Assembly (NCBI GenBank): GCA_033980235.1
Contig: CM067077.1
Span: 4,143,972-4,207,971, forward strand
From: Diadema setosum
Taxonomy: Eukaryota > Echinodermata > Echinoidea > Diadematoida > Diadematidae
DNA: 64,000 nt
Direction of reading: 5' to 3'
Positions 55,266-64,000 of the stretch are shown here, piece after piece (position 1 is the first letter of the stretch; each line of letters begins with the position of its first letter). The position numbers and the translations under genes are program-made. Under the pieces are notes generated by a model that saw only the letters and a list, made by a program, of their open reading frames with translations, did no database searches and was not told the origin of the DNA.

Positions 55266-55444
55266 CAGGTACTGGAATTTCGCGATCAAACGCAGGGGGA
55301 ACAGGAGACCGACAACTTTTCAGAGAAGGTGTGTCAGGAAAAGAAAATAATAATAATAATGAAATAATATAAAGATAATAAGAGGGAGATTTGGCACTGT
55401 ACCTGAAAGCCGGTTACCTGCCTGCGGGAATATCATTGCAGGTG
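55266..55444. promoter_or_regulatory. Cluster of four CAGGTA/CAGGTG sites
   Basis: CAGGTA at 55266, TACCTG at 55400 and 55415, and CAGGTG at 55439 are E2-box sequences bound by Snail/ZEB-type zinc-finger proteins and bHLH proteins. Four in under 180 bases in a GC-richer stretch suggests a regulatory module, but chance is not excluded. Confidence 0.25.
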
Positions 55445-56449
55445 ATGATCGTACAAGTTTTTTTGAAGGGAGAGATGATAGTGTTTCAATTTCTAAATTT
55501 CGGTGAACAATCCTAAAGAAGTTTTGTTTCAATTACAGCCAGATATGATGAAACCTGAACCCAGATAATGATAAACATCCAACAGTTTAGAGTCAGATTA
55601 CAAGGTGTTCTTTAGCCAAAACTTCAGCAGGGAATGATGAAAAAAAAATGAAAAAAAAAAAGAGAAAAAAACACAACAACTTCTGTAACCCTTACCAGCA
55701 CCTTTTATCTGATAAGTCTTTGGAATGTTACAGAGTATGAGAGAGAGAGAGAAAAAAAAAGAATGACTCCCCTTTCAGACTAGAGTTCTTGTGTGGATCT
55801 ACATAGGGAGATAGGATGTTTTTATGAGTCTGAATGCCCCTCTACTGATATGTCTTGTGAATAAGGGATGTCGCTTTATATCAAAACAATGATTTCAGCA
55901 TCATTTCCTTGATTGTCATTGATATTCATGACATACCGTCGTGTCAGAATGATCTTATCTTCATTCGTCAAATAAGGGATGGGGTTTATTCACTATTAAA
56001 CTAACTACACGATGTGTCAATGCAAAGATTGTAGGCACAAAAAGCAAAGCCACTGCAAAATTTGCAGTATGTAAAGGAGAGACTCATGCATATTCATGAG
56101 CTTCCCTACGAGACATGAGAGCATGCCATGTCAGATGCTGCCATACAATACGACTGCAATATCAGGATGTCCTGTTTGAATAGCCTCATATCAATGTGTC
56201 ATCTACATATCTATCCAAATGTCATATGAATATAGCATTTAACAAAGCGTTTCTGAATGTGCAGTGAAGATGGTTAGACAGAGAAATATATGTTGTATAT
56301 TTCATCAGTAAAAAAAGACAATGTCTTTAATTTCTCTCAAGATGAAAATACACAGGATATAAATGCCGTCCTCTGTCATTCCAATGCAGATTTGGGTATC
56401 TACAGTGTACACTGATATAGCACTTACTCTTTATGTTTCTTCTATTTGG

Positions 56450-56820
56450 TTAAAGGTCCAGTTTACCTTTGGGAGCGGTGATTTCAAAAATGTTCAAGAT
56501 ATCACATTTGATTCATATGTGTAGGTCTGTTGTGTCATAAAACATCCTACCATATGAAACTTTTGCAATAAGGCCTGAAATATAAGGAGATATCAGTGTT
56601 TTTCTCAATAAACCGTAACTGTATACGCTTTAGTCTAGTCTGGAAACATTTTTATTATAACTATTGTTTATATTTTGTGTATTTCACAACACTTGACATC
56701 GCTTATACGGATTCAAATTTTTACGGTGGTTGTTTCTATCCCTAACTCACATTTTAGAACAATTTAAAGTACTAATGCTGGGGTTTTGTTTCATCTGCAA
56801 ATGGTAAATTATGCCTTTAA
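56450..56820. repeat. TTAA-flanked miniature element
   Basis: The left end TTAAAGGTCCAGTTTACC and the right end GGTAAATTATGCCTTTAA are imperfect inverted copies, each with TTAA at the border, across 371 bp. TTAA duplication is typical of piggyBac-like transposons. It has no coding content. Confidence 0.75.
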
Positions 56821-59124
56821 TATTGTTTCCCTTATGAACGAATTGGATTGAGAGAACAAAAATGATAATCACTAATAAACACAAAGCTCATCTAATGTCC
56901 CTACAGCATAACAGAGCTAGAGACTTGTAAATAGTCATGAGCTCCCAATGAAGACTGATATGTTAATTGTGTTAATACTGTTTATGGGGGAAGTGGGAGA
57001 AACATTTTGTTATCCATACATGTATTTATAACTCAAATACCTCTGTGGGTACATTTTTTTACTTCTCCTTCTTCTTGCCTGTCTTCACCAGGTTTTGTAT
57101 ACTTCTATTTATTTTTGGCATTTCAAACGTCCTTAGTCTACAAACAGGAACTTAAACAAGAGTACTGGTATGAATTCATAATCATAATTCAAAAGGAAAG
57201 AAAAGTCTCATTTTCCTGAAATGAAATGTCCTTTCCCAAAACTACTGTGGCTTTAAACCTGAGAGGACGAGGACCTGAGGGCATTAAAGAAAAATGCCGA
57301 CTTACAGGAAACAAAGTAGACTCCCCCCCCCCCCTTTTTTTTTTCTTCTTGACAACTCACAGCCAGAGGGGCAAAAACAGGATATTTTTACACCTCAAAT
57401 CTGAAGACCAGAGGCTTACCTGTGAAATATGTCCTTTTCAAATCTAAATCTCTCTCTATATTTTCCTCAATTTGGCTGGAGTTTTGATGCATTCGTTGAG
57501 GGGCTCCTTCATCATGGTCACCAAAAGATACCATCTTCCAATCTCTAGAACTCTAATTATCATCTTTCAGCTTATCTTTGACCTCTCTTTTTCTTTCCTT
57601 CAATTCTTTCTTCCTCTTTGTTTGGCAATTTTTCTCTTTTACATGTCTCCTCTTTGCCTTTTCCCCAACAATCCTCACTAACAGTCAGCTAAAATCACAT
57701 GATATTTGGTCAATTTCACTCTTATGTTTCCCCTACAGTGTTATAGAAATATTGGTCAATCTTTCTCTCATGCTTACTTTCTCCAATACTAGGATGACAA
57801 GCCTTTTAAATCATTCTTCTGCTAGAATATTTTTTTTTTTCACAGATAATTGCTCTTTTTCTCACCACTCCTCCATTTTTTTTCCCTCTTACAATTTCTT
57901 TCTTTTGCTCGTTTTTCATCTCTCGGTAGCCATTTTTTTTTGTTTTTATCTATCCCTCCATCTACAGGTGTATATATCGATCCATCAATTCACTCTTCAA
58001 TAAATAAGTAGGCCTACATGTACATTTTAGCACAGGTTTAACCCTTTTTGTACCAGGGACTTTGGACAGCGTGTGTAACACTTTGGGGTTTTCTGTGCCA
58101 GTCTTCACTCACAGCACACAGAGGCTTGCATATTGCATCCTTTGCTTTAGAGTTTCTGATCCTCCACATAGCACATTCTCAAATCGTCAGAGTCCACTTC
58201 TTGTATGAATCCAATTCTAGTTTAAGAAAGTCTATTCATTCTCCTGCTTTCTGCTTTCTTCCTCCAAAAGCAGTGATGGCTGGTCAGTAACCTCAAAAAT
58301 TAGGAGCAGAGAAGAGAGAAAAAAATGATGGTCAAAATAGGATTTTCCCATATAGAACAAGAAAAAAAAAATGGGGGGGGGGAAGGGGGTGAACAGTGTA
58401 TTGGAAATAGAAATAGGTCCATCAACCAAACTTTGCCAAACTTTCTGTTCCCTACATACACTGTAAATCAGTCAAGAAGCAAAGGAATGAATGAACAGAG
58501 ACTGCTTGCCTGGAAAAACAATTTTGACCATTCTTCCAAAGATGCATGACTTTATGACGAAAATTATAAACACTGCCGGACCATTATTGTATCTGGAGAA
58601 ATAACATTTGTGCACTTTCCTGCCAGGGTTTGATGAAAAAAAAAAAAGAAAAAAAGAAAAAAGAAAATATAGAGCTGGTGAAACAACAATGGTGTCCATT
58701 TTGCAAAGTAGAGTGAAAACAATGTGTGTACTTTTTTCCTATAGAGAGAGCAAGCAGAGGAGAGAAAGTGAAGTAAGTGTTTTTGATCATGGCGAAAAGT
58801 CAAGATGTTTTCACTATAAAGTACTCCAGAGCTTCAGGCGAAGAAACTGAAAGGGCCTCTAAAGAGATTTTTCAGTAATTATGAATACAATGGGCCATGC
58901 ATATGCCTCATGAATCTACAGAAGCACAGAAATTTTACTGAAAATATGGCAAAAAATGGAAAATATGAGTGATCGGCTGAGCAGAAAGGAGCAGGTCGCG
59001 GCGGAGAATTGTAACAGAGGTCAAATTGTTACATGTACTGCCCCCGGCTACCCAGAAGTTGGCACGCACTGCCACTGACCGTTCAAATATTTCAAGCAAT
59101 GCCTTTGTTGGCTCTTCTCCCCCA

Positions 59125-59174
<50 letters not shown>

Positions 59175-59310
59175 TTGTTGTTGTATTCTTCATTGGAATT
59201 TCATTCAATAATGTAGAAATCATATTCACAAAGAATTCAATACATACTCACGAAAAAAGACACGATTTATAGGTAGCTAGTATCTCACTCTCTAAAGTTC
59301 CTTGATCAAA
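56821..59310. other. Host DNA without recognisable gene
   Basis: It holds C/T runs at 57319-57344, pyrimidine-rich stretches at 57570-57960 that give low-complexity phenylalanine/serine frames, a G run at 58374-58382 and the CA microsatellite at 59126-59172. Confidence 0.5.
59126..59172. repeat. (CA)n microsatellite
   Basis: About 23 uninterrupted CA units give histidine/threonine artefact frames on the plus strand. Confidence 0.97.
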
Positions 59311-59344
59311 TCATGGACCCTACCTTTTGTGGTAGGGTCCATGA
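59311..59344. repeat. Perfect 14-bp hairpin
   Basis: TCATGGACCCTACC, loop TTTTGT, GGTAGGGTCCATGA. Just outside, GATCAAATC occurs on both sides in the same direction. It could be a transcription-related hairpin or a small fold-back remnant. Confidence 0.85.
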
Positions 59345-59981
59345 TCAAATCAATTTATTGCAAGGAACGAAATTATACCGATTCACGCAACAAATCAAAC
59401 ACATCAACACACATATTCATACACAAACATACGCTCAACTTATTTGCACAAGCACAAGAAAAAGGAACTTGAGTATACAAATATATATTGATCACAAATA
59501 TTGTGAAAAATTCCCTTTCCTATGATTGGTTTCCATCTTCTTTGCCCCCTTATGTGTAGGACCATCTACTCTCATGTTTAGACAACATTCAAACAGTCCA
59601 TCAGATTCAGTTCATGCCAATATCTGTAAAATATTCATACTTTGGCTTGGTCTACAGGTATTATCAAGTGACAATTTCATTTGTTATGTTTCACATTAAG
59701 GTTTTTTTTATCCATTATGCATGGCATCAAATGACAGGAATTCATGCATATCACATCAAAAGGCAAAGTGGTTTTGGAAGTCACAGGAGTACGAACAGCA
59801 TTCCGAACTTGTTATCAGCCAGTATCGTTGCTAATATAAAAGAAGAAACAAGTCCCTATTTCCTGTGGATTTGTGAGGATATTAGGTAGAACACCTGATC
59901 GTGGGTTGATCCTTCCTATAGGGTAGCCCTCTGCAGACCACAACCTTACAATCCCTAAAACATCGAGCACAGATGGGATAG

Positions 59982-60418
59982 TAGGCCCGTTCACAAACAA
60001 CGAAAATCGAAACTTCAATCGCGATCCAAATTTCGATTTTTTTTTCTACCGTCCATACACAGGGACAAATCGCACTTCGCAGCAAGGAAAGAACGATCAG
60101 TGGCCAAATTGCGCATGCGGGAAACTTGCATGACCGAAGACTGACCCCTCAGTCCCAATAGAGTTTCGCACGCGCTACGAACGATGGGATTAAAAATACC
60201 GATTTCCGAATCTCGATCGCGCTCACACACACGGCGCTTGGCAAAATAATCGCGATTATTCTGAAAAATCGCACTAATAGCGCGAGTTGGATCGCGATAA
60301 GGATCGCGGTAATTAGTGAGATTTTTCTGTCCACACTGGAAAAAATTTCGAAATTTTGATCGCGATAAGAAAATCGATTTTTAAATCGCACTTTTTCCCT
60401 TGTGTGTGAACGGGCCTA
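59982..60418. repeat. Miniature element with TAGGCCCGTTCACA ends
   Basis: The 14-bp ends TAGGCCCGTTCACA and TGTGAACGGGCCTA are perfect inverted copies 437 bp apart. The interior is dense in ATCGCGAT and TCGATTTT motifs in both directions. If the outer TA is the target duplication it would be Tc1/mariner-type. Frames inside are artefacts. Confidence 0.82.
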
Positions 60419-61846
60419 GTGAGAACACCGAACAATTTAATCCAATGAGTCTCAGAAAACACAATTCTGTGACTTTCTTGGTGCTCACCGATTCATACCA
60501 TTTCTCCCTATTCTTTGCTACTGTTTCAAAAGATAAAAGGTTGGAAGAAAATCTCTCATTTGCACCCTTTATTGTTGACATATACTTGCTTCACTTCCAG
60601 CATTTTCAGAAGTACTTTGATCACATTAGATTATTTCATTTCTCAAAGCTCCAATAATGCCATGGTACACCACACTGCAAAGGAAGGAGAGCTACCATGC
60701 TACAAAGTGTCCTCTTTCATAAGACATCATATTTCATTAATGAGAGACAGGAGATATACAGAGGTTGCTTTGCATTTTTGTCACACGGAAATGTTGATAA
60801 GGCAAAAGAGTCTGATGAAAGTACACTCTGTGAGATCATGGGTTGAAAGTGATTCATAAAGAAGCAGTCAAAAAACTGGATTTAGAAATAAAATACCACA
60901 AGGCACAGCCTCATTTCTATATTTTTTTCTATCTTCAGACAATGACCGCTTCTTTCAATTTCCAAAACAAATGTTGGGATAAGAGGAGGAATTTGCTTAG
61001 GTCAATTTCCCTCTTCATCTTTTTTTTTTTTCTTCTTCTTTCAAATGGTTTTCTTTCTCTATGAAGAAGATCGACAACCACCCGTAGAAGAGGTTTTTAG
61101 CATGCTCCACATATTTTGTGGATGAGAACAGTGAAGTCGTTTGTTGCGCTGTGATTTCTTTGGACAGGCGGCCGGCCGGTGCGATCCAGAGAGGCCCGAG
61201 CAGTGGCGTTGCAGATTAACCCCAAAGCCCATAATTCAAATCTGAAATCCTGTCTCTTTATCCAATCTAGGCACACGCTTATTTGACTAGATTTGACAAT
61301 AATCCTTTCGCAAATCGTCGGTTACTACGAGTTTGATTTTCTGTCATATTTTCAAAACTTTTTCCTCTGTTATTGTTGTCATTTTGAACGATGGGTACTT
61401 TTTTTCTTTCCTCTCCTCTCACAAAAAAGTTTTCCACATGACACTGCACACAAGGGTTGTCCTTTTCCTTACAAACTTCATACCGCATACCTTTATTGGA
61501 GAACAAAGTACAAATATCTGATCACTATAATATAATTAATCTGTCTACAGTTAGAAATCATATATAGCTTGATTCGTTCTAGACGCATAATTCAAAATCT
61601 ACTGTCTTTGTAAACGTGTTATTCATTAACGATAAGCATAGCCCTACCTTAGGTAATACAAAAAAGACCACAGCAAATTAACAGACTGGAAAGGTACCAG
61701 CGAATCTGGAGTATAAACCAGTCTAGGAATGCTCAACAGGAAAGAAGAATACATTGCTTATATGAGTCAAAGCCCTATTTGGAGGGTGGGTATGGGTGGG
61801 GAAAGGTGCATGGCCCACACCCCAACCACACCCTCCACAAAGCTTG
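60419..61846. other. Host DNA without recognisable gene
   Basis: AT-rich sequence with a short GC-rich patch at 61150-61220 (GGCGGCCGGCCGGTGCG). No frame is recognisable. Confidence 0.45.
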
Positions 61847-62242
61847 TACAGTTGAACCTCTATTATCCGGCCTCCCTTTATCCGGATCTCTCTATTATCC
61901 GGACGCAATCTCGCCGTGATTTTGCCCAACTCCTTGAGAACTCCTACACAAACACACATGAATTACATATTACTGTACTTCCAACATGATTAACATACAT
62001 TACATCAAATTTCCTTCCAAATTGCTTACCCTCAGACATTTTAACATCCCCAAACATCCCCAAATGTAACAATGAAAAGGTTGCAGTATACACATTACTA
62101 CATGTGGTACTACAATGGGCTACATCAGTACATGTGTATGTATGTACATGTATAAAGCATTGAGTCTCCCGTATCTGGCCAAATCCCTTATCCGGATGAG
62201 CCCCGGGTCCCGACTTGTCTGGATACGAGAGGTTCAACTGTA
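61847..62242. repeat. Pogo/Tigger-like miniature element
   Basis: The ends read TACAGTTGAACCTCTATTAT and GAGAGGTTCAACTGTA, inverted copies flanked by TA. The subterminal TATCCGG motifs recur several times (61862-61905 and 62160-62225). CAGTTGAACCTC with TATCCGG is the typical end of pogo/Tigger-derived elements. The interior has no transposase. Confidence 0.82.
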
Positions 62243-62304
62243 TAATGAATTGGTGGAGCAATGTGCCCCAAATATACTTCTGTAGATTCCATACTGTACA
62301 CAAG

Positions 62305-62525
62305 TACCATATACGCCATATATTTTGCGAGTCTAAATTTTTGCGAATCGGGAATTCCCAACAATTTCGCGAGTGGTTAAATTCGCGATCGTGGAGCCCT
62401 GCACTGAACAGAGAAATGTACACGCATACGTCACATCCACATCGGGATCAGAGTCAATATTTTCACGTGTTTTTAATTTTGCGAATAGCACCCGACTCGA
62501 GAAATTCGCGAAATACTACTATTTT
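62305..62525. repeat. Second copy of the TACTGTATACGCCA element (inverted)
   Basis: The left end TACCATATACGCCATATATT and the following TTTTGCGAGTCTAAATTTTT correspond to the reverse complement of the right half of the 24121-24365 element. CACATTCATATCGGCA-like and TCAATATTTTCACGTG segments also match. The right end is degraded. Confidence 0.7.
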
Positions 62526-63649
62526 GAAGCTCAGATTTTTTGGATAAGAAAATGAAACTTTCTTGCAACTGCATATATTGATTAAATTAATTGGAGTATG
62601 AAATGTGGGAAAATCTCGGCACTGTGAAATAGTCAACATCTATTCAATTCATTTCAGTAAATTGCCACATGTGCCAACATTTGCACACTCTGGAGGAGAA
62701 CGCAATCCTTTTGATAACAATCCAAAACATACTTCGTTTGGAATAAATGTTTCGTATTGTATCGGCCTACAGTGTACTTGGATATGAGCAGCAGTTTGCT
62801 TCACCCTCACTACATGTATATCCAGGTACACACAGACAGAAACCTTGACCAAAAAATTGCCTTGCACACACAAAAAGAAGAAGAAAAAGATGCTCTATTA
62901 AAGGAGCTTTGTGTTTTACTACTTGCAGCCAACCATACCGGAGGTTTTTTCTCATTTCTCTTTGTCTGTGTGTGTGTGTGTGTCTGTCTGTCTGTCTCTC
63001 TTTTAGCAAATCACTCTTGGCCCTGCTCAGAGTGATTTCTGATCACTTCAACTCTCACAATCCTATCCCCAAATGATAGCCCAAATCACAAAGTTTTGAT
63101 ATTCCAACAAATATAAACTGGGCTCAGCATTTCAACATCCAAGCTTACACACTATCCTTCTCTAGAAAGAAGAAGAAGAAGAAAAAGGAAAAGCACAAAG
63201 GGAAACAAAAACAAATAGTAGTACAGCTCCCGAATTTGCAAGGGTCCTTGGGATGCCAGGAAACAAGCTTTTAACCCGCTCAAAGGTTCTCCTACGCCTC
63301 AAATTCGACAGAGCCATGGAGATCCCTCTACCCTCGGCTGGTATCTGAAGAAATCCTGTCGAATGTCGATATTTTGATGCCCAAGCTCTGGGAAGCCGAT
63401 GCAAGGCCTTAACCCCAGCCGATTGGATTGCGGTGGGTGGGTCGGTGGGGCAAAGGGGGGGGGGGGTGAACGGTGCAGTCATGCACTGTTTGAGGTTGCT
63501 ACCTGCGTGACTGTAAAATTGTAATGTGAATGTGTGTTTGACTATCTGTGTGGATGAGTATTAAGTTATGATGTCTCTGTATGAGTTGGTGCATAAGTAC
63601 ATGTATATCAACTCACCTCTGGTTTAGAATTAAGGCTTCCTAAACAACT
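62526..63649. other. Host DNA with a GC-richer stretch
   Basis: A TG/TC microsatellite lies at 62962-63000 and a G run at 63455-63467. Between 63230 and 63450 the minus strand is open (SALSNLRRRRTFERVKSLF-like) and GC-richer, but no family is recognised. Confidence 0.35.
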
Positions 63650-64000
63650 TTCAGGATGATTTGGGCAGTTGATAAAGGCAAAGCATCGATGCGTCGATGT
63701 AGGGCAATTTGTCAATCAGTTGCAAAGGCAAAGCTGTTTTAATTACGGGGTTAGAAATGCCTTTCACAAACATCTTTCTGAAATGCAAAAAAGAAAGTGC
63801 GATCGCAAACGCGTTTGAGGTAGAAACACACTTCTGTGGAGATGATAAACGCAAAGTCGCGTTTGTAGCTCGGACCGGGTCAAAATGGGCAATGGAGCTA
63901 AGCAGTGACAAGGCCTCCCAATCGATTCACGACAGAGTTGGTAAACGCAACAACTCAAGAAATGCGATCTCAAAGGCCTTTGCAAAGGCATTCTGGTAGT
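63650..64000. repeat. Diverged relative of the 25.7-kb Harbinger-like element (cut by window end)
   Basis: Read in reverse complement it has TTGTCACTGCTTAGCTCC...TTTTGACCCGG, GCGTTTATC and AAACGCGTTTG in the same order as TGTCACTGTGCAGCTGC...TTTGACCCGG in the 25726-26216 element. No terminal repeat is visible before the window ends. The 96-codon plus-strand frame across it is therefore unlikely to be a gene. Confidence 0.45.

Larger units (their letters stand above)
52767..56449. other. Host DNA with GC-rich islands and simple repeats
   Basis: A GC- and CpG-richer island lies at 53530-53900 with GCGGACGGCTGACG, CCGGGGATCGCCGAGGCG and similar sequence. Smaller GC-rich stretches lie at 54430-54650 and 55250-55450. 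Microsatellites: (CA)n at 54039-54062, C runs at 54285-54303, 54736-54757 and 55121-55132. No protein was recognised in any frame. Confidence 0.4.

Noticed and set aside
57578..58003. 141-residue plus-strand frame, membrane-like
   Set aside because: Translation of a T/C-rich tract, with no conserved motif.
59033..59272. Histidine/threonine-repeat protein
   Set aside because: The repeat residues come from the CA microsatellite.
63709..63999. 96-residue plus-strand frame at the window end
   Set aside because: Overlaps a repeat related to the Harbinger-like element at 25726.

Overview
The window is animal nuclear DNA. It is AT-rich and intron- or intergenic-like, with long homopolymer and dinucleotide runs and many small inverted-repeat elements. 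There is no operon structure and no long host reading frame. Interspersed families such as the TACTGTA-ended elements with CGCGAAxTT interiors, the short GTTGAGGACG repeats and the TTAAAGG elements resemble repeats I associate with echinoderms, especially sea urchins. That assignment is inference from memory, not a search.

The dominant feature is a 14,036-bp block at 8494-22529 built from three partial copies of one Ty3/Gypsy LTR retrotransposon, arranged forward (A), inverted (B), forward (C). Copy A (8494-12811) starts in the middle of RNase H and holds integrase plus a long LTR. A primer-binding site matching tRNA-Phe follows directly. Copy B (12864-17183) is the reverse complement of nearly the same segment. 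Copy C (17185-22529) starts inside the reverse transcriptase and runs through RNase H, integrase and LTR. All three integrase frames are open. There is one reverse transcriptase and no gag, protease or env. A and C are almost identical, while B differs in patches. The A/B junction carries a 36-bp fragment copied from inside the LTR, joined at microhomology. The host repeat on the right side is interrupted by the LTR end.

The rest of the window is host sequence. On the left (1-8493) there are two short GTTGAGGACG repeats, one GGGCATTTC element, some candidate splice sites and little else. From 22530 to 41700 there are many short non-autonomous DNA-transposon remnants (TA-, TTA- and 10-bp-duplication types), homopolymers, a G-rich tract and a long fold-back at 37172-37320. 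At 41716-42171 a CpG-richer stretch has ETS, NRF1, YY1 and E-box motifs. It lies between a minus-strand candidate first exon with a consensus splice donor and a plus-strand donor, so it may be a two-way promoter. A 3' fragment of a non-LTR retrotransposon follows at 42333-42540. At 46693-51618 two head-to-tail copies of a ~2.4-kb non-coding element with hairpin ends are present. The first copy carries a tRNA-Thr-like SINE insertion. The right part (51620-64000) has further TTAA-, TA- and pogo-like miniature elements, a 14-bp perfect hairpin, microsatellites, and a piece related to the 25.7-kb Harbinger-like element at the very end.

No complete host protein gene could be recognised. Candidate exons are listed at low confidence because splicing cannot be verified from sequence alone.
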